Of a DNA stretch of 64,000 nucleotides, positions 1 through 10,726 are shown piece after piece. The DNA lies in the NCBI RefSeq assembly GCF_963678635.1, contig NC_087065.1, positions 76,051,786 to 76,115,785 on the forward strand. The letters run 5' to 3'. The notes under the pieces were generated by a model, which saw nothing but the letters and a program-made list of their open reading frames with translations, had not been told where the DNA came from and did not search any database. The position numbers and the translations under genes were made by a program. The DNA is from Symsagittifera roscoffensis. Lineage: Eukaryota; Xenacoelomorpha; Acoela; Convolutidae. The stretch's first letter is position 1; each line of letters begins with the position of its first letter.

Positions 1-221
1 GGATGAAGTGTTTTTTTTTGGGCTTAATATAGATACTTTCGGTAGTTATTACTTGCTCAAATGCTGCTAGAACTCTTACTACATTACACTTGCAATTAGA
101 TTATAAGTTTTTTTCCAGGTAAACAACCGGTCTAAAAAAGTCAATGAATCAGTTTCTTAAATCTTTCGTAAACCGGTAGATATGCTGTGAGCTGTACCAT
201 CTATTTGAGATATATGGGTTG

Positions 222-637
222 CAGGCGCGGATCTAAGATTTTCTCGAGGGGGGGCGAATTTTCAAAAAAAAAATGAAATTTTTGTCGACCTTTTTCTTTT
301 ATGTCGACCAAATTGATTTTCTGAGGCCTCCCAAATCACTATAAAGACCCTATATTGACTAAATTTTTTGCGCCGCAGGAAATTTTTTTAAAGCCGGCCA
401 AAAAAGGCCTTTTTATGCACTATTTGGAAAATTTCGACAATAATAAAAACGCGTTGTTTCGGCGCGCGCTCCCTCAAAATTTGTATATACTGGTGCCTTT
501 AGAAAAATTTTAAGGTCTGTCAGCCATAAATGGATATCTCAAAATATTGAGAACAAGAACCCTTTGGGCCGCAGGGGGTCGAATCCCTGAGGAAAAAAGA
601 TCAGAACCCCCCCCCCCCCAACCTAAATTCGCTACTG
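222..637 (+). mobile_element. hAT-type miniature element (MITE), family A
   Basis: A 416-bp non-coding element. It starts CAGGCGCGGATCTAAG and ends CTAAATTCGCTACTG, an imperfect terminal inverted repeat. It is flanked by an 8-bp target duplication with one mismatch (atgggttg / ataggttg), the length made by hAT transposases. Inside are GTCGACC motifs near the left end, a C-rich run near the right end, and a box-B-like GGGGTCGAATCCC. Several other copies lie in the window, and the decayed hAT at 43.4-45.9 kb has the same type of ends, so it is a likely source of transposase. Confidence 0.75.
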
Positions 638-1300
638 ATAGGTTGTAAATGTACCATCTCCGATTTTGTCTTCAGTTTTTCTTTTTTTTGTATCTATTCG
701 ACTTAAATTGTTTTGGGTTATAATATATAAGCAAAGTTTGGCCGCATATTGCGTCATTTGATGAGCAGAAAAAGAAACGTTTTTTTTTTTCATGCGTGTG
801 TGTGTTTTGAGGGTGTTTTTTTTCAAGTTTTTTTTGCTCAACGGGTGTTTGCTCAAGTTTTGTCAGCTTTGTTGCGGCATCGTAAGTTTGCTTTGGTGCT
901 CATTTAACATTCAGTTGTGTCACTCTCCTGCTTTTCTCAAACTGAGTTTTATTTGAGACTAATCGAGTTAAGCATCTGAAAGTTTTGATAGATCCAGTTT
1001 TTTGGTCATTTATAAAATCTTCGACTGCGCGGCTTCTGTCTCCTTTTCTCGCGGATCGTTTGCAGTGCGTGCTATGTTTGTGCTGCATCGCAAAGTCGAA
1101 AACTGATGATCCTAGTTTTTCAACAAACATTATTATACTTCGAGAGCTAGTGTCTTGTTATCGGGAAGTAAACTATTTCCCGTGAACAATTTTTCTCAAA
1201 AGTTTGTTAGAAATTGAAATTGCTATATTAGTGAACATTTATAACTTCAGTCTCGTTAAAATTTGGTCTTGTGTTAATCCAGTTGACTCTGCATTTCAGT
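638..1300. other. Intergenic or intronic, no gene seen
   Basis: AT-rich sequence with T-runs. The short open frames here overlap on both strands and show no recognisable domain or splice context. I see no gene. Confidence 0.5.
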
Positions 1301-2567
1301 AAATATGAATCCGGTAAAGTTGGCATTGTCGGCCTATTGCTTGTCTGCCTGTTTTGTTGGCTAAGTTGACACATCACGTGGTTTTCTTGAGCTGTAAGCA
1401 CTTTTCCTTGTATTTGCATGTATTGTTGAGTTTTTCTTATAACTTTTAGAACTTACTAGTCCTGGCATTGCACATTTTCCTTTTTTTAACTTGAATTTTT
1501 TTCGGCTTTCATGGTTTCGCATGAAGGGTCAAAACTAGTTGATTTCAAAACGGTCGTGTGCTCTTTTTTTGCCGGCTTAGTGGCCGCTCGATAAATATAA
1601 AAGTGCATTTAATGCTGGTATTTATCTTGCTGTTAGTTTTTCTGAAATTGAATTTTTCCATAAAATTTTTTAACAATTGTTTCTGATTCAGTCCTCCTTT
1701 GTTTGGAATAATTTGGCCCCATTTTCATTATAGAATTTGGCTACGAGAAATCCCCCCCCCCATTTTCATTATAGAAATAGTTTTTGAGTGTTTATGAACG
1801 TAATGACTCTTATAAAGGTTGTGATAGCTTTTTTTTTTTTTGTTAAAAGTCTTAAAAGTTGTTTACGCTCAATTTGAATAAAAAAGTGTTAAATAGTAAA
1901 GTGTTCTGCAAAATCAAGGATCTTTATAGCCAAATATTTTTTGTACTTTTTTTTCTTGCGTACAGTGACTCTTTTCCGACTGTCTACTGGCTATGTTTTC
2001 AACTTGGTTGTGAGTTGCTTACAAGAGCCCTTTGTAATTTAGAGCTTTTTTTGCTTGTGTTTGCGAAATGCCGCTTCTCGCAATAAAACTTTTTATTTTT
2101 TCTGAGCAGCATCAGTTTTTTTTTAAACGGTCAATGTTCCGGTTCAAAAAATTTTCAGCCTATTATTTGTCTGGTTATGTTTTGTCGGTTTAGTTGCCAC
2201 AAATAAGAATCGTTGTTTTTAGCTGTAAAATTTTTTTACCGTAATTAATTTTGAAAAATCTGGCCGAATCGAAATTTGCTTTTCAGTTTGTTGTTATTTT
2301 ATCAGCTCGATTTGTTAAAAGTTTCACTTAACTTTTTCATCATTTCGTTTTTTTTATCGGCTTAATTAATATCGTCTTAGTGGCCTCTTATTGTGTCATT
2401 ACGTCCGAAACAAGTTTTTGTGTGCGTGCGTGTGCTCTAAGGGGAAAAGGAACTTAACAGTTTTTGTAAGTTAGAGTTTTTTTGAATTTCTTTTCGGTAT
2501 GAAGGGTTTCTGCTCAGGTTTTTTGGCTTTGTTACCGCTTGGTTACTTTGAATTCAAATCCAATCAA

Positions 2568-2636
2568 CCATCTGGCGTAGAGGTAAAACAATTGCTTGAG
2601 ACGGCAAAGATTTGCGTTTCGAATCCGGCCGGGCCA
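2568..2636 (+). repeat. tRNA-like SINE head
   Basis: Contains TGGCGTAGAGG, a good match to a pol III A box, and GTTTCGAATCC about 40 bases downstream, a good match to a B box. Between them GCTTGAGACGGC can form a weak anticodon-like arm. The acceptor stem does not close, so this is a tRNA-derived SINE promoter rather than a working tRNA gene. Confidence 0.45.
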
Positions 2637-3000
2637 TTTTTTGCTTTTTCGGACTATCGTCCGTCTGTTTATTTTTGTCGGCTTATTTCCCGTAGTTCAA
2701 TGCTTCCGCTTTATACCAAGTTGCTGCAACCCCCATGTTTAAGACGACAATGCCCGGGAGTTCAATTCAGTTGGGACTTACTTTTTCTCGCAAATAAAAA
2801 CTTTTGGTCAATTGTCTGCTTATTTCCGGAGAAAGGACTTTTTATTGAAAACTTGGCTTCTGTATAGCAATCCCAAAGCGCGTTGTAGAGTTTTATATGG
2901 TGTATGCAATTTTGTTCAGGATATTTTGGGCGTGTGTTGCAATTTCTATTGACAAAAACGATTTTTTCCGTTTGATTTTCTTAGTCATATTTGTAGCGCA

Positions 3001-3050
3001 AGTGGTGCGAAGCTCAGCTTCGCCTCTGTGTAGAATTTTAAGTCACGCGG
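3001..3050 (+). repeat. Recurrent hairpin module GCGAAGCTCAGCTTCGC
   Basis: A perfect 7-bp stem (GCGAAGC/GCTTCGC) followed by CTCTGTGT. Related modules occur near 3628, 11730 and 41637, each followed by CTGTG(T). This looks like one end of a repeat family. Confidence 0.45.
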
Positions 3051-3464
3051 ATTATTTTGATGGCTTCGCCTTCATGTGCCTGTATGTGTGTATTTTGGAA
3101 CGCATTTATGTCGAATCTTTTTGACCATGAACCAGGGCCAAAAAAAATTCGCAAAAGAATCCGAATTAATTCTTTTTTCGTGCAAAAGTAACTGTGATGG
3201 GACATTTTTATGTTTCTTGATTAACATTCGGCCGTTTTTGTTTTCGGGTATTGATGGGTTTTTTCAGGTGTTTTAATAAGAGAAAAATATATTTACGCTA
3301 GTGAGTTAGTGAGCGTAGTGTATTAGTATGACTTTTATTTTTTTCAATCTAACTCGCAACTAAAAGTGCTCAGTTTGTGGCACTTTTGCCATAATTACGA
3401 TCTGTTGAATTGGAAATTTCATAACATCTGTTCTCTTTGTTTGTGGCTAGTGTTTGCCGGTCAT

Positions 3465-3535
3465 TAAGCGTCTATGGTTGAGAGGGAAGGACTTGAGATT
3501 CCAAATCTTGAGGTCGCAGGTTTTAATCTGACACA
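3465..3535 (+). repeat. tRNA-like SINE head
   Basis: A diverged tRNA-shaped segment. CTATG can pair with CATAG at the far end, the anticodon-like arm AGATTCCAAATCT is clear, and the B box is weak (AGGTTTTAATCT). It is followed by SINE-body-like sequence and the GCAGCTTCGC hairpin module. A decayed SINE is likelier than a functional tRNA. Confidence 0.4.
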
Positions 3536-4006
3536 TAGCAAACGTTTTACAAATTCTAAGCTTTTTTCAGCTTTTTCTTTTTTAGAGCACTGCTTTGTCG
3601 TTCTCTTGCTAGTGTTAGCAATGTGCAGCTTCGCTTCTGTGTCAAGTTTAAGAAGCATCTTCAACGTCATAGTTGACCAAATTACTGCTTTTAACGTGTA
3701 ATCATTATTGGAAATAGTATCTACCTGTAAGAAGCAATGCAGGCGCTTTTTAAAGAAATTTTGGGTTGGTCGACCATTCCTAAATTATTTAAAAGCACCT
3801 TAATTTTTGGCGAAATAAGGTCTTTACAAGGTTGGGTTAGAGCTCGGACATTAAATTTAATCAACTTAAATAAATATTAGACAGAATTTTTAAAAATCTT
3901 ACTCTTGAGAAAGTTCATGAAAACGAAAAAATGGATGTTTTGCATGGATTATTTTTTGTATTGTAATCCAGTGAAAGTTTTGTTCACTTTTGTATTTGTG
4001 TTTTAG

Positions 4007-4428
4007 GAGAAACATGGAATCCTTTGAATCTGAAGTTCCAGGTTCGAAACACGAGAGAGCGCCTAGCAAAGAATCTGGTGGAGAAGGGCGTGCTGACTAC
4101 TGAGAAGCAGAACTTCGTCCTATTCGACATGACCACCCACCCCGTGTCCAACCCCTCTTCCAAGCAGAATCTCATTAAAAAAGTGCAAGAGTCAGTGCTG
4201 AACAAGTGGGTCAACGACCCCCACCGAATGGACAAACGAATGCTCTCCCTACTGCTCCTGGCGAACGCTTCCGATGTGCTGGAAAACGCATTTGCCCCCC
4301 TCCCAGATAAAGACTACGAGTTGGTTCTGAGACGTGTCAACTCGCTCCTCTCGCTCGAGTATGAAACGGAGTGCCTTAAGGAGGGGTCAAATGCTGTCAT
4401 GTGGGCTGTGTTCAACTTCTTCAAGTAG
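4007..4428 (+). CDS. GOLPH3: Golgi phosphoprotein 3 (GOLPH3), last coding exon
   Basis: GOLPH3 is a peripheral trans-Golgi protein that binds PI4P and keeps glycosyltransferases in the Golgi through COPI. The exon follows an acceptor, TGTATTTGTGTTTTAG, and its first two bases complete a codon begun upstream. It then reads GETWNPL, NTRERLAKNLVEKGVLTTEK, LFDMTTHP, KWVNDPHRMDKR, ASDVLENAFAPL and ends WAVFNFFK before TAG. This is the C-terminal half of the family (about 140 of roughly 300 residues) with no lesions. The arginines in RERLAKN match the lipid-binding region of the human protein. The ATG inside GGAGAAACATGG is in another frame and is not a start. Upstream exons are not visible in the 4 kb to the left, so they probably lie outside the window. 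ATTAAA near 4550 could be the poly(A) signal. Confidence 0.9.
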
Positions 4429-5850
4429 ACGACTACACAATTCAGTCCGTCTTCTTCATTCAGTCCAATCCCGCAACAGTCGCCGCCTCATCACATACCA
4501 TATAAAACATACATGCGCCTCCTCCTCTTGTCGCCATTTCTAGGAGGCGATTAAATCCTGGAAGTAACGCTCGTAAAAACTGCTTTTTATTATTGTTAGT
4601 CAAACTGTATTTCCCTGTCTCAAAATGTTACCTCTTCGGCAATGGATCTTTCCTCATAAAAAAAAGCTATCAATTTGCAAAAAAAAGAACTTTTTTTGCT
4701 GAAAAGGTAGCAATAATTTCACACTAGTTAGTGAGCATAAAAGTGTACGGGTTGAGTTTGAAGTAAGTTGTTGTTAGCACATGGTGGTTTGTATTTAGTG
4801 TAGCTCTCCTCCCAGTAAATCTGCAGTGAACTCTGATGACGGCTTTGTTTATGTAAGATGCCCAAAAGTGTTGCCCAAATCTTCATTGAAGTCATAAATT
4901 AAGTTGCCGACCACTTTATCATTTTTGGCAGGTATTAGTGTTGTCCACTGAAAGGAAATGCACAAAAACGTTGTTTGTTGAAGTAATTTGGCTAGAATGG
5001 GTAACCTCCAGAAAAACTAGAAAAATAAGGATCCCATTTTAAAATAACAAATTCGCTGTGACCTGATCTAAATGTACATCCTCAAGTTCCTTTCAACGAT
5101 TAATTAAGTGTAAAAAAGTTATGGAAAGTTAAGTTGGACAGCTCTGACAGGTACAAATCCGTTTTGTTCGGGCGCTCTCAATTCACTACGTATGGTGAAG
5201 GGTCGGGTCAATTCGACCAGCGAAATCAGCAATCTTTTCACAGTTTTAGATAAATGTAAATATAATGTACATTTCGATAACAATAACAATATGATATTAT
5301 AAATTACGTTATTTAGGGATTAATTGTAATTTGTTTAATCGAATCTCTACACTATTAAGGAAAATTTCTCAGAAGCCTAGTGTATTTGAAAATTCTTTTG
5401 TTTGCTGTAGAAATTCGGTATGTTATTCCAATCTGGATAATAAACGTTACGAATACCATTTTTTGGAAACCGTTAAAAAGTTTTCGAAGTCATTTTAAAA
5501 ATTTCGCTTAACTGATTATGCTTTTAAAGTTGATCAGGCGCAGAAGTCATTCCAAATTCTCTTCAGGCAAGCTCATTTGTCTTAATGCTTTACTGAGAGA
5601 AAAACATATAATTGATATTTTTGCGATTCGCAGAGGATCTGTGAACGGCTATCAGGAATGTCTTAGGATAATTCGTTTCAGGGGCGAATTTAGGAGGTGG
5701 GGGACTCCTTCTCGTGGTGGACCCACGCGCGACCAGTCGCCGCAAATGGCACCAAAACCCCCTCCCATCTTTGGGAGCGCAGAAAGCATGCTCAGACCGT
5801 GTTTTTGGTGGCGGAGCGTCCAAAGTAGGCTGGGCTGCTCCGTCTATTAA
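4429..5850. other. GOLPH3 3' UTR and intergenic sequence
   Basis: The first 130 bp are relatively GC-rich and end near ATTAAA at about 4550, consistent with a 3' UTR. The rest is AT-rich. A GC-rich stretch at 5690-5830 has open frames on both strands but no recognisable protein. Confidence 0.45.
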
Positions 5851-5854
5851 TACT

Positions 5855-6480
5855 TAGTGTCAATGAACGTAATGAAGATACTCACATAGATCACTTTAAT
5901 TTTTTATCAGAAAAAAGTCAACGATTTTCACTCTGAAATTTGTTTTTCAGCCGTTTGATTTTGCTTTTTAAGTTTAATTCAATTCGTTTGCTCAAAAGAA
6001 AGAAGTGTACGCTCTTGATTAAAAGTAGTTTAAATGGCACAAAAACGAAATTGGATTTTTATTAGGCTTGCGATTAGCAAGCGTTATCAAACCGGAATAT
6101 AGTTTTTTTTTCGGGTTAACAACTTGTTTTACAGAATCACTTGGTACCATGGTTCATAATGAATTCAAAGTTCTATTCGTGTCCGGCACTTAGTCTGGAG
6201 GTGAAGAATACGTGGGTTCGAATCTGACCAGGAACTGTTTTTTTTTTTCAAATTTGAACTATTCCTTTTCAAAAAAAAATGTCGGCCTATAACTTGCCTG
6301 CTTATGTTGTCAGCTTAATTGATTTTTTGTACGCTATTTTCACTGTAGTTGTTTTCAGTGTTTTGAATTACTCCTGCAGTCTTTAATTTTTACCAGCCTT
6401 GACTTCGTATATTTTGCTGTTTTTGTTTTCGCTGAAAAACTGTATTCGGCTTTAATGATTTCGGCTTATTTTTTATCCGC
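5855..6480 (+). repeat. SINE-like repeats upstream of BMS1
   Basis: Begins with a copy of family D (ATGAACGTAATGAAGATACT). A palindrome GCTTGCGATTAGCAAGC follows at 6066, repeated at 10729. Then come a B-box-like GGGTTCGAATCTGACC near 6217 and the common SINE body (TGTTGTCAGCTTAATTG) near 6305. No gene. Confidence 0.45.
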
Positions 6481-6683
6481 TTAGTGACCTAATTTGGATT
6501 TTCTATGATTCATTCTGGATTGCACAAAATGCAAAAAGATTTGAATGAGCGAAAATTCTCAATATATCGATGCCCTTTAACTGCTTTATACCGACTGATT
6601 TTACGCTTATTTGTTCGAATTTGAGTAATGAATTCTTATTGTCTGGCAACATTTTGGCGCACAAGGGATTCCCCTTTTTTCGA

Positions 6684-6750
6684 TTTCCTTGAGTCGGTTG
6701 ACACTTTTCCAACTGTCTGTTGGCTATTTTGTATCTTTTGAGATTGTAGC
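6684..6750 (+). promoter_or_regulatory. BMS1 5' flank formed by the end of repeat family D
   Basis: The segment CCAACTGTCTGTTGGCTAT near 6709 is the end of repeat family D, also seen near 1980, 14320 and 49840. It is followed by a pyrimidine-rich stretch and GATTGTAG just one base before the BMS1 ATG. The TAG could be a 3' splice or trans-splice acceptor for a non-coding leader. That use is inference. Confidence 0.4.
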
Positions 6751-9700
6751 ATGGCAGAAGAAGACTCTCAAGATAATAAAAAGCACCGAAAATCAAAAAA
6801 GAGAAAGCGGAAGGATGATCCAGTTGCGAGTGCGAAGAAGAACAAGCCAGGCGGCAAGCTGGAACCAGACGTGAAACGAAACCCGAAAGGGTTCACAGTC
6901 AACAGTGCTCAGAACATGCGAAAACAGTTTGTGCGTAAGCAAGATATTCGCACGAAAAAGCACCATGTTCCTGTACTGGATCGGGCGGCGTTGTCACTCG
7001 AACCTCCCCCCATAACGGTTGCAGTTGTTGGTGCCCCCAAGGTAGGCAAAAGCACACTCATCAAATGTCTGCTGAAAAACTTCACCAATCTAAAACTGAC
7101 GGCCGTTAAGGGACCAGTTACAGTAGTTGCCAATAAAAAGAGCAGGCTGACTTTTATAGAATGCAATAATGACATCTGCAGTATGATTGACATAGCGAAG
7201 GTTGCAGACTTGGTTTTGTTGATGATAGATGCTTCATTTGGCTTCGAAATGGAGACGTTTGAGTTTTTGTCTGTTTGTCAAGTACACGGAATGCCTAGAA
7301 TGATTGGAGTGCTCACTCATCTGGATTGCATGAAAGACAACAAAGCCCAAAAACGACAGAAGAAATACCTAAAGCACAGATTTTGGGATGAGGTGTATCA
7401 AGGGGCTAAACTGTTTTACTTTTCGAAATTTGTCAATGGCGAATATCTGAAACGGGAAGTGCACAATTTGGCTCGATTTGTATCTGTTATGAAGTTCAAA
7501 GCAATTACATGGCGTAATAATCACCCTTACCTTTTAGCAGACAGGTTAGAAGATCTAACACCGGCTGAGAACATTCGGCTGAACCCGAAATGCGAAAGAA
7601 ATATTTGTTTATACGGCTACGCAAGAGGTAGTCCTTTTCAGCCGTTTCAGGACGTGCATGTACCGGGCTGCGGAGACTTTAAACTATCCGATCTATCGTA
7701 CCTTCCGGATCCGTGCCCGTTGCCGGAAGTTTTGAAGAAACGGGTTTTGAACCAGAAAGAACATCTCGTGTATTCTCCATTCTCAGGGGTTGGAGGTATC
7801 GTCTACGACAAAGATGCCGTGTATATTGAACTAGGGGGAAGCCACTCGCACCAAAAACAAGATTCAACTACTGACGAGGCGAATCAACTGGCTAATGATT
7901 CGAACTATCGTTTCAAAGATTTGATCGGGCAAAAATCATCGTTAGACGAAAAATTGAAAAACGCACAGATGTCTTTGTTTGAGTCATCGGAACCAATCAA
8001 GTCGGAGGCATTCGAAGCTTCGGAGAGTAATAACGAACCAAAGAGGAAGTCTGAGAGTGAAGGGGAATCTGAAAAGGAGGTGGATTCGGACGAGGAACAG
8101 AACGAGTCAGACGAAGGAGTTGAGCTCAAATGTTCTTCGGAAGATACAGATGGCGATGATTATGAAGATGACGATGAAGACAACGTCAAAACTCAAGATC
8201 AGAAGATGACAAAACCATCTTCAGAAAAGGATATGCGTGTGCGCCGAGCAATGCCATCTTCGGCGAGAAGATCTGGGAATGTTGACGAAAGTCGGGAAGA
8301 GTTAGGATACCCAGAAGCAGACGATTCTGGTGAAGAAAATCATAGTGAAGATGATGTCAACGATGAAGATGATGACGAGAAAGACGATGAGTATCAAGAT
8401 ATGACTAATTTTATGGACGATAAGTTTGCTGATGGAGAAAGTGAGTGTTCAGAGGAAAACTTGTCTGAAACAGAAGACAGTACTAGTGGCGGTCTAAACT
8501 GGAAACGGAATATGAAAGAAAAAGCAGCCATGCGATTCATGGATCGTCTGAACAAATCCAATTCTCTCAAAAATGTAATTTATGGTGGATCAGGTATTAG
8601 TGGAGTTGAACACAATGAAGCCGAGGAAAAAAGTGACGAAATTGCGAATCTTTTCACGATCAGAAAGGCGGTTGAAGATAAGACGGGATTGAATGGTGTA
8701 GATGCTACGCTGCCAGTAATAGAGACCAAAACGAATGCTGGAGTCCAAAAAAGAAAGAAGTTTCTATCTTGGCTGCACAAATCAAACAAGAGCAAAATTA
8801 TGAGCTGCTTCGCGACTGGTGGAAATTTTGGCGAAGAAGATGCTGACAGGCTATTGCAAGAAGACGACGAGGCTTTCGGTGACTTCGAAGACCTTGAAGA
8901 CGAGGATGAAGATAAAGATGAAGGCGACGACGAACAAACAGAAGATGTCGAAGACAACGTCATAAGCGGCGAGACTTTGAAAGAGGTTCGAAAAAGAAAC
9001 TACGAGAAGAAAAAGAAACGAATGATGCAAGTTGTAGACGCTCAGGGCAAAGACAACGACACTTATTATGATGAACTTAAGACAGAAGTATCAGCTCAAG
9101 CGTTGTTGAATCAACAGGAGTTTGAAAGCTTAGATCCTAAATTGAGAATTCAGTTCGAAGGCTACAGGGCTGGAATGTATCTGAGAATTGAGCTCAGAGG
9201 AATCACTCCTGAGTTTGTTGATAACTTTGATCCCAATTACCCTCTTTTGGTGGGAGGACTGAGCCAGTCTGAAAACACTGTCGGCTACTTGAACCTGAGA
9301 ATGAGAAAGCACAGATGGTTCCGGAAGATTCTCAAGTCCAAGGATCCGGTAGTTATGAGTATAGGTTGGCGAAGGTACCAGACTGTAAGCACGTATTCAA
9401 TACAAGATCACAATATGCGAAATAGATTCCTGAAGTATACACCTGAGTTCATGCACTGCACTTCGACTGTGTTCGGACCAGTGGTTCCTCAAGGTACTGG
9501 ATGTCTGTTTGTAGAAAATTTAGCCAGAGATACGCCCCATTTCAGAGTTACAGCTACAGGTGCTGTTATGGATCTGGACAAATCGACAAGTGTAGTGAAG
9601 AAACTGAAACTTGTCGGATACCCTGAAAAGGTGTTCAAAAACTCAGCGTTCATAAAAGGCATGTTCAACAGTGCTCTAGAAGTTAGCAGATTTGTCGGTG

Positions 9701-10320
9701 CCAATATCAGAACTGTCAGTGGAATCAAAGGTCAAGTAAAGAAAGCGCTCTCCAATCCACCGGGAGCATTCAGAGCCGCGTTTGAAGATAAAATTGCGCG
9801 AAGTGATATTGTGTTTTTACGCAGTTGGTACCCGATTGAAATTCCCCAATTTTACATGCCAGTTTTTAATTTACTGGATCGGGCAGTTAAACGCGAACAG
9901 TTTGATTATGGTATGAAAACAGTTGGGCAGTTGAGGTTCGAGCGAGGAATTTCGGCCCCTTCTAATCCCGATTCCCAGTATAGACATATCGAAAGAATGC
10001 CTGTGAAATACAAACCGCTTGCGGTCCCGAGTAAACTGCAGAAAAAATTGCCTTTTAGTGTCAAGCCAAAGTTTGTTCACCATAAAAAGAGCAAGAAAGT
10101 GGTGATCAGAGAACCACACGAACGGAAGTTGGCGGCTTTGATGCATGAAATAAGAGGTGTTCACGGAGAGAAAAGACGAAATCAGGAGGAGAAGAGAGAG
10201 GTTAAACTGTTGGAAAGGAAAAAGAAACTGGAGAAAATTGAACTGAAGAAATTTGAGAGAACGAAGGAGTTAAGAAAGAGACTGTACAAAACTATGGGCA
10301 GAGAAAGTTCAGATAAATGA
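6751..10320 (+). CDS. BMS1: Ribosome biogenesis GTPase BMS1 homolog
   Basis: BMS1 is the nucleolar GTPase that, with Rcl1, matures the 40S subunit in the SSU processome. The 1189-residue frame is complete and uninterrupted, somewhat shorter than the human protein (about 1280). A lysine/arginine-rich N-terminus (about residues 10-30) serves as a nuclear signal. The P-loop GAPKVGKS is at 94-101, then KGPVTVVANKKSRLTFIEC, then DLVLLMIDASFGFEMETFEF, then THLD near 189 as the G4 equivalent. As usual for BMS1 there is no DxxG. A long acidic region (about 400-800) precedes the conserved C-terminal half (FEGYRAGMYLRIE, HNMRNRFLKYTPEF, FVENLA, VFLRSWYPIEIPQFY). A basic coiled tail ends the protein. 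The start is the only ATG before the conserved N-terminal block and has G at +4. No intron interrupts it, so a retrocopy that kept its function is possible, though I see no poly(A) tail or flanking duplication. Confidence 0.95.
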   Translation: MAEEDSQDNKKHRKSKKRKRKDDPVASAKKNKPGGKLEPDVKRNPKGFTVNSAQNMRKQFVRKQDIRTKKHHVPVLDRAALSLEPPPITVAVVGAPKVGKSTLIKCLLKNFTNLKLTAVKGPVTVVANKKSRLTFIECNNDICSMIDIAKVADLVLLMIDASFGFEMETFEFLSVCQVHGMPRMIGVLTHLDCMKDNKAQKRQKKYLKHRFWDEVYQGAKLFYFSKFVNGEYLKREVHNLARFVSVMKFKAITWRNNHPYLLADRLEDLTPAENIRLNPKCERNICLYGYARGSPFQPFQDVHVPGCGDFKLSDLSYLPDPCPLPEVLKKRVLNQKEHLVYSPFSGVGGIVYDKDAVYIELGGSHSHQKQDSTTDEANQLANDSNYRFKDLIGQKSSLDEKLKNAQMSLFESSEPIKSEAFEASESNNEPKRKSESEGESEKEVDSDEEQNESDEGVELKCSSEDTDGDDYEDDDEDNVKTQDQKMTKPSSEKDMRVRRAMPSSARRSGNVDESREELGYPEADDSGEENHSEDDVNDEDDDEKDDEYQDMTNFMDDKFADGESECSEENLSETEDSTSGGLNWKRNMKEKAAMRFMDRLNKSNSLKNVIYGGSGISGVEHNEAEEKSDEIANLFTIRKAVEDKTGLNGVDATLPVIETKTNAGVQKRKKFLSWLHKSNKSKIMSCFATGGNFGEEDADRLLQEDDEAFGDFEDLEDEDEDKDEGDDEQTEDVEDNVISGETLKEVRKRNYEKKKKRMMQVVDAQGKDNDTYYDELKTEVSAQALLNQQEFESLDPKLRIQFEGYRAGMYLRIELRGITPEFVDNFDPNYPLLVGGLSQSENTVGYLNLRMRKHRWFRKILKSKDPVVMSIGWRRYQTVSTYSIQDHNMRNRFLKYTPEFMHCTSTVFGPVVPQGTGCLFVENLARDTPHFRVTATGAVMDLDKSTSVVKKLKLVGYPEKVFKNSAFIKGMFNSALEVSRFVGANIRTVSGIKGQVKKALSNPPGAFRAAFEDKIARSDIVFLRSWYPIEIPQFYMPVFNLLDRAVKREQFDYGMKTVGQLRFERGISAPSNPDSQYRHIERMPVKYKPLAVPSKLQKKLPFSVKPKFVHHKKSKKVVIREPHERKLAALMHEIRGVHGEKRRNQEEKREVKLLERKKKLEKIELKKFERTKELRKRLYKTMGRESSDK

Positions 10321-10408
10321 GTTAAATTTTATTTGTTATTCATTTGAAATCCTGTTGTTTTCTTGAATTTAATTCATTATATCTTCAATTGTTCTTTAAG
10401 CTGGCGAT

Positions 10409-10600
10409 CAAGGGCGGATCTAGAATCTTCTCGAGGCGGAGTGGGTGGTAGGCGGGTTTTAAAAAAAAAAACGATTTTTTTTTCTAGGGCAATTTTTTTT
10501 ATTTTAAAAAGATTCTCGGTGTATACAAAAACTCTATTTAGAAGAATTTTCGACACTGTTGTTCTACGACTGCCTCCTTGCACGAATGATTCCCATTGCA
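10409..10600 (+). mobile_element. 5' fragment of family A hAT MITE
   Basis: CAAGGGCGGATCTAGAATCTTCTCGAGG is the left end of the family described at 222-637. The right end is missing. From about 10497 the sequence matches 11826-11912 instead (TTTTCGACACTGTT, CTACGACTGCCTCCTT), so two repeats are joined here. Confidence 0.6.
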
Positions 10601-10726
10601 GTTCGAAGTAGTGTATTTTTTGAGTTAAGGAGCAAAACTGATACAAAAATTGTTGATTCAATTATTTGTTTTGTGAGTTTTATTATGCCGAGCTTGGGGA
10701 ACTGTTGTCTGTTTTTATCATTACGC

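Larger units (their letters stand above)
1300..3700 (+). repeat. Block of degenerate tRNA-derived SINE-like repeats
   Basis: Several diverged copies of a common body lie here (about 1310-1415 and 2150-2235), recognisable by blocks like TGTCGGCTTAGTTGCCACA and CTGTAA...TTTTCATTGTA. The same body recurs at 6284-6350 and three times between 11.0 and 11.5 kb. tRNA-like heads with internal promoter boxes precede some copies. A second repeat (about 1795-2012) ends near CCGACTGTCTACTGGCTATG. No protein-coding gene is supported. Confidence 0.5.

Noticed and set aside
7905-8963. Serine-rich minus-strand ORFs inside BMS1
   Set aside because: Antisense of the acidic Glu/Asp/Ser region of BMS1.
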